Source: Phlebotomus papatasi (taxonomy: Eukaryota > Arthropoda > Insecta > Diptera > Psychodidae). From it: 64,000 nt of DNA. Position numbers and translations under genes: made by a program. The DNA lies in contig NW_026604597.1 in assembly GCF_024763615.1 (NCBI RefSeq), positions 62,001 through 126,000 of the forward strand. The letters are read 5' to 3'. The notes beneath the pieces are model-generated. The model did no database searches, was not told the origin of the DNA, and worked only from the letters and a program-made list of their open reading frames with translations. The number at the start of each line of letters is the position of its first letter. Positions within the stretch are counted from its first letter, which is position 1. Below, piece by piece: positions 1-11,400 of the stretch.

Positions 1-145
1 GTCTCAAACTATGCATACATTTAGAGCCCCCCTGAGGATAGATTTGTGCAAAATTTCAATTAAAAATAAGCAAAATTGAATGAGAATTTCATAAGTATTT
101 TAAAATCTTTAAAGTTAATTATCTCAAATAGTATGGGATAGAGGG

Positions 146-1014
146 GTCTCAAACTATGCATACATTTAGAGCCCCCCTGAGGATAGATTTGTGCAAAATT
201 TCAATTAAAAATAAGCAAAATTGAATGAGAATTTCATAAGTATTTTAAAATCTTTAAAGTTGATTATCTCGAATAGTACGGGATAGAGGGGTCTCAAACT
301 GTGCACCCATTCAGAGCCCCCCTGAGGATAGATTTGTGCAAAATTTCAATTAAAAATAAGCAAAATTGAATGAGAATTTCATAAGTGTTTGAAAATCTTT
401 AAAGTTGATTATCTCGAATAGTACGGGATAGAGGGGTCTCAAACTGTGCACCCATTCAGAGCCCCCCTGAGGATAGATTTGTGCAAAATTTCAATTGAAA
501 ATAAGCAAAATTGAATGAGAATTTCATAAATGTTTAAAAATCTTTAAAGTTAATTATCTCGAATAGTATGGGATAGAGGGGTCTCAAACTATGCACCCAT
601 TTAGAGCCAACCTGAGGCTAGATTTGTGCAAAATTTCAATTGAAAATAAGCAAAATTGAATGAGAATTTCATAAGTGTTTGAAAATCTTTAAAGTTAATT
701 ATCTCGAATAGTACGGGATAGAGGGGTCTCAAACTGTGCACCCATTTAGAGCCCCCTGAGGATAGATTTGTGCAAAACTTCAATTGAAAATAAGCAAAAT
801 TGAATGAGAATTTCATAAATGTTTGAAAATCTTTAAAGTTAATTATCTCGAATAGTATGGGATAGAGGGGTCTCAAATTATGCACCCATTTAGAGCCCCC
901 CTGAGGCTAGATTTGTGCAAAATTTCAATTGAAAATAAGTAAAATTGAATGAGAATTTCATAAGTATTTTAAAATCTTTAAAGTTGATTATTTCGAATAG
1001 TACGGGATAGAGGG
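146..1014. repeat. Six-monomer block, copy 1
   Basis: Six monomers (869 bp) in a fixed order: ATACATTTAG type with TTAAAAATAAG; two CATTCAG types; a GAGCCAACC type; a 144-bp 5-C monomer beginning at 726; and a monomer ending in the TTTCG variant. The same series recurs at 5373-6241 (offset 5227) and 7407-8275 (offset 7261). The preceding monomer at 1-145 is of the same type as the first member. Confidence 0.85.
991..1007 (+). other. CENP-B-box-like motif in the satellite (best-matching variant, representative)
   Basis: The sequence here is TTTCGAATAGTACGGGA. The mammalian CENP-B box core is nTTCGnnnnAnnCGGGn, and this variant has TTCG and CGGG at the exact spacing, with G instead of A at position 10 (8 of 9 core bases). 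The commoner monomer has CTCG (7 of 9), and another class also has TGGG. About twenty monomers carry TTCG, for example at 6218, 8252, 9245 and 9535, and several between 28 and 38 kb. The motif holds both CpGs of the consensus monomer (monomer positions 122-138). Binding by a CENP-B-like protein is inference only. Confidence 0.4.
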
Positions 1015-2035
1015 GTCTCAAATTATGCACCCATTTAGAGCCCCCATGAGGCTAGATGTGTGCAAAATTTCAATTGAAAATAAGCAAAATTGAATGAGAA
1101 TTTCATAAGTGTTTGAAAATCTTTAAAGTTGATTATCTCGAATAGTACGGGATAGAGGGGTCTCAAACTGTGCACCCATTCAGAGCCCCCCTGAGGCTAG
1201 ATTTGTGCAAAATTTCAATTGAAAATAAGCAAAATTGAATGAGAATTTCATTAGTGTTTGAAAATCTTTATAGTTGATTATCTCGAATAGTACGGGATAG
1301 AGGGGTCCCAAACTGTGCAGGTGCACCCATTCAGAGCCCCCCTGAGGATAGATTTGTGCAAAATTTCAATCGAAAATAAGCAAAATTGAATGAGAATTTC
1401 ATAAGTGTTTTATAATCTTTAAAGTTAATTATCTCGAATAGTATGGGATAGAGGGGTCTCAAATTATGCACCCATTTAGAGCCCCCCTGAGGTTAGATTT
1501 GTGCAAAATTTCAATTGAAAATAAGCAAAATTGAATGAGAATTTCATAAGTGTTTGAAAATCTTTAAAGTTAATTATCTCGAATAGTATGGGATAGAGGG
1601 GTCTCAAATTATGCACCCATTTAGAGCCCCCCTGAGGCTAGATTTGTGCAAAATTTCAATTGAAAATAAGCAAAATTGAATGAGAATTTCATAAGTGTTT
1701 GAAAATCTTTAAAGTTGATTATCTCGAATAGTACGGGATAGAAGGGTCTCAAATTATGCACCCATTTAGAGCCCCCCTGAGGCTAGATTTGTGCAAAATT
1801 TCAAATGAAAATAAGCAAAATTGAATGAGAATTTCATAAGTGTTTGAAAATCTTTAAAGTTAATTATCTCGAATAGTATGGGATAGAGGGGTCTCAAATT
1901 ATGCACCCATTTAGAGCCCCCCTGAGGTTAGATTTGTGCAAAATTTCAATTGAAAATAAGCAAAATTGAATGAGAATTTCATAAGTGTTTGAAAATCTTT
2001 AAAGTTGATTATCTCGAATAGTACGGGATAGAGGG

Positions 2036-3341
2036 GTCTCAAACTATGCACCTATTTAGAGCCCCCCTTAGGCTAGATTTGTGCAAAATTTCAATTGAAA
2101 ATAAGCAAAATTGAATGAGAATTTCACAACTGTTTAAAAAACCTTTAGAGTTGATTATCTCGAATAGTACGGGATAGAGGGGTCTCAAACTATGCATCCA
2201 TTTAGAGCCCCCATGAGGATAGATTTGTGCAAAATTTCAATTGAAAATAAGCAAAATTGAATGAGAATTTCATAAGTGTTTTAAAATCTTTAAAGTTGAT
2301 TATCTCGAATAGTACGGGATAGAGGGGTCTCAAACTATGCATCCATTTAGAGCCCCCCTGAGGATAGATTTGTGCAAGATTTTAATTGAAAATAAGCAAA
2401 ATTGAATGAGAATTTTATAAGTGTTTGAAAATCTTTAAAGTTGATTATCTCGAATAGTACGGGATAGAGGGGTCTCAAACTGTGCACACATTCAGAGCCC
2501 CCCTGAGGATAGATTTGTGCAAAATTTCAATTGAAAATAAGCAAAATTGAATGAGAATTTCATAAATGTTTAAAAATCTTTAAAGTTAATTATCTCGAAT
2601 AGTATGGGATAGAGGGGTCTCAAATTATGCACCCATTTAGAGCCCCCCTGAGGCTAGATTTGTGCAAAATTTCAATTGAAAATAAGCAAAATTGAATGAG
2701 AATTTCATAAGTATTTTAAAATCTTTAAAGTTGATTATCTCGAATAGTACGGGATAGAGGGTTCTCAAACTATGCATCCAATTAGAGCCAACCTGAGGCT
2801 AGATTTGTGCAAAATTTCAATTGAAAATAAGCCAAATTGAATGAGAATTTCATAAGTGTTTGAAAATCTTTAAAGTTGATTATCTCGAATAGTACGGGAT
2901 AGAGGGGTCTCAAACTGTGCATCCATTCAGAGCCAACCTGAGGCTAGATTTGTGCAAAATTTCAATTGAAAATAAGCAAAATTGAATGAGAATTTCATAA
3001 GTATTTTAAAACCTTTAAAGTTGATTATCTCGAATAGTACGGGATAGAAGGGTCTCAAATTATGCACCCATTTAGAGCCCCCCTGAGGCTAGATTTGTGC
3101 AAAATTTCAAATGAAAATAAGCAAAATTGAATGAGAATTTCATAAGTGTTTTAAAATCTTTAAAGTTAATTATCTCGAATAGTATGGGATAGAGGGTTCT
3201 CAAATTATGCACCCATTTAGAGCCCCCCTGAGGCTAGATTTGTGCAAAATTTCAATTGAAAATAAGCAAAATTGAATGAGAATTTCATAAGTGTTTGAAA
3301 ATCTTTAAAGTTGATTATCTCGAATAGTACGGGATAGAGGG
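2036..3341. repeat. Nine-monomer HOR, copy 1 (1306 bp)
   Basis: The unit begins with a distinctive 146-bp monomer (CACCTATTTAG, CCCTTAGG, TTTCACAACTG, AAAAAACC). That monomer recurs exactly 1306 bp later at 3342, followed by the same series of private variants: a CAAGATTTTA monomer at 2375 and 3681, and a GTGCACACATTCAG monomer at 2482 and 3788. Confidence 0.85.
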
Positions 3342-4502
3342 GTCTCAAACTATGCACCTATTTAGAGCCCCCCTTAGGCTAGATTTGTGCAAAATTTCAA
3401 TTGAAAATAAGCAAAATTGAATGAGAATTTCACAACTGTTTAAAAAACCTTTAGAGTTGATTATCTCGAATAGTACGGGATAGAGGGGTCTCAAACTATG
3501 CATCCATTTAGAGCCCCCATGAGGATAGATTTGTGCAAAATTTCAATTGAAAATAAGCAAAATTGAATGAGAATTTCATAAGTGTTTTAAAATCTTTAAA
3601 GTTGATTATCTCGAATAGTACGGGATAGAGGGGTCTCAAACTATGCATCCATTTAGAGCCCCCCTGAGGATAGATTTGTGCAAGATTTTAATTGAAAATA
3701 AGCAAAATTGAATGAGAATTTTATAAGTGTTTGAAAATCTTTAAAGTTGATTATCTCGAATAGTACGGGATAGAGGGGTCTCAAACTGTGCACACATTCA
3801 GAGCCCCCCTGAGGATAGATTTGTGCAAAATTTCAATTGAAAATAAGCAAAATTGAATGAGAATTTCATAAGTGTTTTAAAATCTTTAAAGTTGATTATC
3901 TCGAATAGTACGGGATAGAGGGGTCTCAAACTATGCATCCATTTAGAGCCCCCCTGAGGATAGATTTGTGCAAGATTTTAATTGAAAATAAGCAAAATTG
4001 AATGAGAATTTTATAAGTGTTTGAAAATCTTTAAAGTTGATTATCTCGAATAGTACGGGATAGAGGGGTCTCAAATTATGCACCCATTTAGAGCCCCCCT
4101 GAGGCTAGATTTGTGCAAAATTTCAATTGAAAATAAGCAAAATTGAATGAGAATTTCATAAGTATTTTAAAATCTTTAAAGTTGATTATCTCGAATAGTA
4201 CGGGATAGAGGGTTCTCAAACTATGCATCCAATTAGAGCCAACCTGAGGCTAGATTTGTGCAAAATTTCAATTGAAAATAAGCCAAATTGAATGAGAATT
4301 TCATAAGTATTTGAAAATCTTTAAAGTTGATTATCTCGAATAGTACGGGATAGAGGGGTCTCAAACTGTGCATCCATTCAGAGCCAACCTGAGGCTAGAT
4401 TTGTGCAAAATTTCAATTGAAAATAAGCAAAATTGAATGAGAATTTCATAAGTACTTTAAAATCTTTAAAGTTGATTATCTCGAATAGTACGGGATAGAG
4501 GG
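3342..4502. repeat. Nine-monomer HOR, copy 2 (rearranged)
   Basis: Homologous to the first seven monomers of the preceding unit with one extra monomer. The CAAGATTTTA monomer appears twice (3681 and 3971, 290 bp apart). Later markers, such as the GGTTCTC/CCAATTAGAGCCAAC pair and the GTGCATCCATTCAG monomer at 4358, are therefore offset by 1451 bp rather than 1306 bp. Similarity to copy 1 fades after about 4.5 kb. Confidence 0.75.
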
Positions 4503-5372
4503 GTCTCAAACTATGCATCCATTTAGAGCCCCAATGAGGATAGATTTGTGCAAAATTTCAATTGAAAATAAGCAAAATTGAATGAGAATTTCATAAGTGT
4601 TTGAAAATCTTTAAAGTTAATTATCTCGAATAGTATGGGATAGAGGGGTCTCAAACTGTGCACCCATTTAGAGCCCCCCTGAGGATAGATTTGTGCAAAA
4701 TTTCAATTGAAAATAAGCAAAATTGAATGAGAATTTCATAAGTATTTTAAAATCTTTAGAGTTGATTATCTCGAATAGTACGGGATAGAGGGGTCTCAAA
4801 CTGTGCACCCATTCAGAGCCCCCCTGAGGATAGATTTGTGCAAAATTTCAATTGAAAATAAGCAAAATTGAATGAGAATTTCATAAGTATTTTAAAATCT
4901 TTAAAGTTGATTATCTCGAATAGTACGGGATAGAGGGTTCTCAAACTATGCATCCATTTAGAGCCAACCTGAGGCTAGATTTGTGCAAAATTTCAATTGA
5001 AAATAAGCCAAATTGAATGAGAATTTCATAAGTGTTTGAAAATCTTTAAAGTTGATTATCTCGAATAGTACGGGATAGCGGGGTCTCAAACTATGCACCC
5101 ATTTAGAGCCAACCTGAGGCTAGATTTGTGCAAAATTTCAATTGAAAATAAGCCAAATTGAATGAGAATTTCATAAGTGTTTGAAAATCTTTAAAGTTGA
5201 TTATCTCGAATAGTACGGGATAGAGGGGTCTCAAACTGTGCACCCATTCAGAGCCCCCCTGAGGATAGATTTGTGCAAAATTTCAATTGAAAATAAGCAA
5301 AATTGAATGAGAATTTCATAAGTATTTTAAAATCTTTAAAGTTAATTATCTCGAATAGTATGGGATAGAGGG

Positions 5373-6241
5373 GTCTCAAACTATGCATACATTTAGAGCC
5401 CCCCTGAGGATAGATTTGTGCAAAATTTCAATTAAAAATAAGCAAAATTGAATGAGAATTTCATAAGTATTTTAAAATCTTTAAAGTTGATTATCTCGAA
5501 TAGTACGGGATAGAGGGGTCTCAAACTGTGCACCCATTCAGAGCCCCCCTGAGGATAGATTTGTGCAAAATTTCAATTAAAAATAAGCAAAATTGAATGA
5601 GAATTTCATAAGTGTTTGAAAATCTTTAAAGTTGATTATCTCGAATAGTACGGGATAGAGGGGTCTCAAACTGTGCACCCATTCAGAGCCCCCCTGAGGA
5701 TAGATTTGTGCAAAATTTCAATTGAAAATAAGCAAAATTGAATGAGAATTTCATAAATGTTTAAAAATCTTTAAAGTTAATTATCTCGAATAGTATGGGA
5801 TAGAGGGGTCTCAAACTATGCATCCATTTAGAGCCAACCTGAGGCTAGATTTGTGCAAAATTTCAATTGAAAATAAGCAAAATTGAATGAGAATTTCATA
5901 AGTGTTTGAAAATCTTTAAAGTTAATTATCTCGAATAGTACGGGATAGAGGGGTCTCAAACTGTGCACCCATTTAGAGCCACCTGAGGATAGATTTGTGC
6001 AAAACTTCAATTGAAAATAAGCAAAATTGAATGAGAATTTCATAAATGTTTGAAAATCTTTAAAGTTGATTATCTCGAATAGTATGGGATAGAGGGGTCT
6101 CAAATTATGCACCCATTTAGAGCCCCCCTGAGGCTAGATTTGTGCAAAATTTCAATTGAAAATAAGTAAAATTGAATGAGAATTTCATAAGTATTTTAAA
6201 ATCTTTAAAGTTGATTATTTCGAATAGTACGGGATAGAGGG
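5373..6241. repeat. Six-monomer block, copy 2
   Basis: Same monomer order as 146-1014. The 144-bp member here carries GAGCCACCTGAGG instead of the 5-C form. Downstream, both copies also carry the rare GGTCCC plus GTGCAGGTGCAC insertion (1315 and 6397). That later pair is offset by 5082 bp rather than 5227 bp, so one monomer is missing in this copy. Confidence 0.85.
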
Positions 6242-7406
6242 GTCTCAAATTATGCACCCATTTAGAGCCCCCCTGAGGTTAGATTTGTGCAAAATTTCAA
6301 TTGAAAATAAGCAAAATTGAATGAGAATTTCATTAGTGTTTGAAAATCTTTAAAGTTGATTATCTCGAATAGTACGGGATAGAGGGGTCCCAAACTGTGC
6401 AGGTGCACCCATTCAGAGCCCCCCTGAGGATAGATTTGTGCAAAATTTCAATTGAAAATAAGCAAAATTGAATGAGAATTTCATAAGTGTTTTATAATCT
6501 TTAAAGTTAATTATCTCGAATAGTATGGGATAGAGGGGTCTCAAATTATGCACCCATTTAGAGCCCCCTGAGGTTAGATTTGTGCAAAATTTCAATTGAA
6601 AATAAGCAAAATTGAATGAGAATTTCATAAGTGTTTGAAAATCTTTAAAGTTAATTATCTCGAATAGTATGGGATAGAGGGGTCTCAAATTATGCACCCA
6701 TTTAGAGCCCCCCTGAGGCTAGATTTGTGCAAAATTTCAATTGAAAATAAGCAAAATTGAATGAGAATTTCATAAGTGTTTGAAAATCTTTAAAGTTGAT
6801 TATCTCGAATAGTATGGGATAGAGGGGTCTCAAACTATGCATACATTTAGAGCCCCCCTGAGGATAGATTTGTGCAAAATTTCAATTGAAAATAAGCAAA
6901 ATTGAATGAGAATTTCATAAGTGTTTGAAAATCTTTAAAGTTAATTATCTCGAATAGTATGGGATAGAGGGGTCTCAAATTATGCACCCATTTAGAGCCC
7001 CCCTGAGGCTAGATTTGTGCAAAATTTCAATTGAAAATAAGCAAAATTGAATGAGAATTTCATAAGTGTTTTATAATCTTTAAAGTTAATTATCTCGAAT
7101 AGTATGGGATAGAGGGGTCTCAAATTATGCACCCATTTAGAGCCCCCCTGAGGTTAGATTTGTGCAAAATTTCAATTGAAAATAAGCAAAATTGAATGAG
7201 AATTTCATAAGTGTTTTATAATCTTTAAAGTTAATTATCTCGAATAGTATGGGATAGAGGGGTCTCAAGTTATGCACCCATTTAGAGCCCCCCTGAGGCT
7301 AGATTTGTGCAAAATTTCAATTGAAAATAAGCAAAATTGAATGAGAATTTCATAAGTGTTTTAAAATCTTTAAAGTTAATTATCTCGAATAGTATGGGAT
7401 AGAGGG

Positions 7407-8275
7407 GTCTCAAACTATGCATACATTTAGAGCCCCCCTGAGGATAGATTTGTGCAAAATTTCAATTAAAAATAAGCAAAATTGAATGAGAATTTCATAA
7501 GTATTTTAAAATCTTTAAAGTTGATTATCTCGAATAGTACGGGATAGAGGGGTCTCAAACTGTGCACCCATTCAGAGCCCCCCTGAGGATAGATTTGTGC
7601 AAAATTTCAATTAAAAATAAGCAAAATTGAATGAGAATTTCATAAGTGTTTGAAAATCTTTAAAGTTGATTATCTCGAATAGTACGGGATAGAGGGGTCT
7701 CAAACTGTGCACCCATTCAGAGCCCCCCTGAGGATAGATTTGTGCAAAATTTCAATTGAAAATAAGCAAAATTGAATGAGAATTTCATAAATGTTTAAAA
7801 ATCTTTAAAGTTAATTATCTCGAATAGTATGGGATAGAGGGGTCTCAAACTATGCATCCATTTAGAGCCAACCTGAGGCTAGATTTGTGCAAAATTTCAA
7901 TTGAAAATAAGCAAAATTGAATGAGAATTTCATAAGTGTTTGAAAATCTTTAAAGTTAATTATCTCGAATAGTACGGGATAGAGGGGTCTCAAACTGTGC
8001 ACCCATTTAGAGCCCCCTGAGGATAGATTTGTGCAAAACTTCAATTGAAAATAAGCAAAATTGAATGAGAATTTCATAAATGTTTGAAAATCTTTAAAGT
8101 TAATTATCTCGAATAGTATGGGATAGAGGGGTCTCAAATTATGCACCCATTTAGAGCCCCCCTGAGGCTAGATTTGTGCAAAATTTCAATTGAAAATAAG
8201 TAAAATTGAATGAGAATTTCATAAGTATTTTAAAATCTTTAAAGTTGATTATTTCGAATAGTACGGGATAGAGGG
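7407..8275. repeat. Six-monomer block, copy 3
   Basis: Offset from copy 2 is exactly 2034 bp and from copy 1 is 7261 bp. It keeps the 5-C 144-bp monomer of copy 1, so copies 1 and 3 are closer to each other at that site than to copy 2. Confidence 0.85.
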
Positions 8276-8420
8276 GTCTCAAACTATGCACCCATTTAGA
8301 GCCCCCCTGAGGCTAGATTTGTGCAAAATTTCAATTGAAAATAAGCAAAATTGAATGAGAATTTCATAAGTGTTTGAAAATCTTTAAAGTTGATTATCTC
8401 GAATAGTACGGGATAGAGGG

Positions 8421-8482
8421 GTCTCAAACTGTGCACCCATTCAGAGCCCCCCTGATTATTTCGAATAGTACGGGATAGAGGG
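8421..8482. repeat. Truncated 62-bp monomer
   Basis: The distance between successive GTCTC starts is only 62 bp. The monomer runs from CCCCCCTGA straight into TTATTTCG, an 83-bp internal deletion whose junction shares the trinucleotide TGA. The same junction recurs at 8773 (61 bp there, having lost a further C), 13472 and 17490, so it arose once and was amplified within larger blocks. Confidence 0.9.
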
Positions 8483-11400
8483 GTCTCAAACTATGCATCC
8501 ATTTAGAGCCAACCTGAGGATAGATTTGTGCAAAATTTCAATTGAAAATAAGCAAAATTGAATGAAAATTTCATAAATGTTTAAAAATCTTTAAATTTAA
8601 TTATCTCGAATAGTATGGGATAGAGGGTTCTCAAATTATGCACCCATTTAGAGCCCCCCTGAGGCTAGATTTGTGCAAAATTTCAATTGAAAATGAGCAA
8701 AATTGAATGAGAATTTCATAAATGTTTAAAAATCTTTAAAGTTAATTATCTCGAATAGTACGGGATAGAGGGGTCTAAACTGTGCACCCATTCAGAGCCC
8801 CCCTGATTATTTCGAATAGTACGGGATAGAGGGGTCTCAAACTATGCATCCATTTAGAGCCAACCTGAGGATAGATTTGTGCAAAATTTCAATTGAAAAT
8901 AACCAAAATTGAATGAAAATTTCATAAATGTTTAAAAATCTTTAAATTTAATTATCTCGAATAGTATGGGATAGAGGGTTCTCAAATTATGCACCCATTT
9001 AGAGCCCCCCTGAGGCTAGATTTGTGCAAAATTTCAATTGAAAATGAGCAAAATTGAATGAGAATTTCATAAATGTTTAAAAATCTTTAAAGTTAATTAT
9101 CTCGAATAGTACGGGATAGAGGGGTCTCAAACTGTGCACCCATTCAGAGCCCCCCTGAGGCTAGATTTGTGCAAAATTTCAAATGAAAATAAGCAAAATT
9201 GAATGAGAATTTCATAAATGTTTAAAAATCTTTAAAGTTGATTATTTCGAATAGTACGGGATAGAGGGGTCTCAAACTATGCATCCATTTAGAGCCAACC
9301 TGAGGATAGATTTGTGCAAAATTTCAATTGAAAATAAGCAAAATTGAATGAAAATTTCATAAATGTTTAAAAATCTTTAAATTTAATTATCTCGAATAGT
9401 ATGGGATAGAGGGTTCTCAAATTATGCACCCATTTAGAGCCCCCCTGAGGATAGATTTGTGCAAAATTTCAATTGAAAATAAGCAAAATTGAATGAGAAT
9501 TTCATAAGTATTTTAAAATCTTTAAAGTTGATTATTTCGAATAGTACGGGATAGAGGGGTCTCAAACTATGCATCCATTTAGAGCCAACCTGAGGATAGA
9601 TTTGTGCAAAATTTCAATTGAAAATAAGCAAAATTGAATGAGAATTTCATAAATGTTTAAAAATCTTTAAATTTAATTATCTCGAATAGTATGGGATAGA
9701 GGGGTCTCAAATTATGCACCCATTTAGAGCCCCCCTGAGGCTAGATTTGTGCAAAATTTCAATTGAAAATAAGCAAAATTGAATGAGAATTTCGTAAATG
9801 TTTAAAAATCTTTAAATTTAATTATCTCGAATAGTACGGGATAGAGGGGTCTCAAACTATGCACCCATTTAGAGCCCCCCTGAGGCTAGATTTGTGCAAA
9901 ATTTCAAATGAAAATAAGCAAAATTGAATGAGAATTTCATAAATGTTTAAAAATCTTTAAAGTTGATTATCTCTAATAGTACGGGATAGAGGGGTCTCAA
10001 ACTATGCACCCATTTAGAGCCCCCCTGAGGCTAGATTTGTGCAAAATTTCAATTGAAAATAAGCAAATTGAATGAGAATTTCATAAGTGTTTGAAAATCT
10101 TTAAAGTTGATTATCTCGAATAGTACGGGATAGAGGGGTCTCAAACTGTGCACCCATTCAGGGCCCCCCTGAGGCTAGATTTGTGCAAAATTTCAATTAA
10201 AAATAAGCAAAATTGAATGAGAATTTCATAAGTATTTTAAAATATTTAAAGTTGATTATCTCGAATAGTACTGGATAGAGGGGTCTCAAACTATGAATCC
10301 ATTTAGAGCCCCCATGAGGATAGATTTGTGCAAAATTTCAATTGAAAATAAGCAAAATTGAATGAGAATTTCATAAGTATTTTAAAATATTTAAAGTTGA
10401 TTATCTCCAATAGTACGGGATAGAGGGGTCTCAAACTATGCATCCATTCAGAGCCGCCCTGAGGATAGATTTGTGCAAAATTTCAATTGAGAATAAGCAA
10501 AATTGAATGAGAATTTCATAAGTATTTTAAAATCTTTAAAGTTGATTATCTCGAATAGTACGGGATAGAGGGGTCTCAAACTATGCACCCATTTAGAGCC
10601 CCCCTGAGGCTAGATTTGTGCAAAATTTCAAATGAAAATAAGCAAAATTGAATGAGAATTTCATAAATGTTTAAAAATCTTTAAAGTTGATTATCTCGAA
10701 TAGTACGGGATAGAGGGGTCTCAAACTATGAACCCATTTAGAGCCCCCCTGAGGCTAGATTTGTGCAAAATTTCAATTGAAAATAAGCAAAATTGAATGA
10801 GAATTTCATAAGTGTTTGAAAATCTTTAAAGTTGATTATCTCGAATAGTACGGGATAGAGGGGTCTCAAACTGTGCACCCATTCAGAGCCCCCCTGATGA
10901 TAGATTTGTGCAAAATTTCAATTGAAAATAAGCAAAATTGAATGAGAATTTCATTAGTATTTTAAAATATTTAAAGTTGATTATCTCGAATAGTACTGGA
11001 TAGAGGGGTCTCAAACTATGCATCCATTTAGAGCCAACCTGAGGATAGATTTGTGCAAAATTTCAATTGAAAATAAGCAAAATTGAATGAGAATTTCATA
11101 AGTGTTTGAAAATCTTTAAAGTTGATTATCTCGAATAGTACGGGATAGAGGGGTCTCAAACTGTGCACCCATTCAGAGCCCCCCTGATGATAGATTTGTG
11201 CAAAATTTCAATTGAAAATAAGCAAAATTGAATGAGAATTTCATTAGTGTTTGAAAATCTTTAAAGTTGATTATCTCGAATAGTACGGGATAGAGGGGTC
11301 TCAAACTATGCATCCATTTAGAGCCCCCCTGAGGATAGATTTGTGCAAAATTTCAATTGAAAATAAGCAAAATTGAATGAGAATTTCATTAGTGTTTGAA

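Noticed and set aside
601..885. Minus-strand 94-codon open frames in the satellite (also 5828-6112, 6413-6697, 7862-8146, 30862-31068, 49765-49968, 52362-52577, 55550-55834)
   Set aside because: They are read-throughs of the repeat where a 144-bp monomer keeps frame; the encoded 48-residue unit just mirrors the DNA period and changes frame in normal 145-bp monomers. No promoter, splice or domain evidence.
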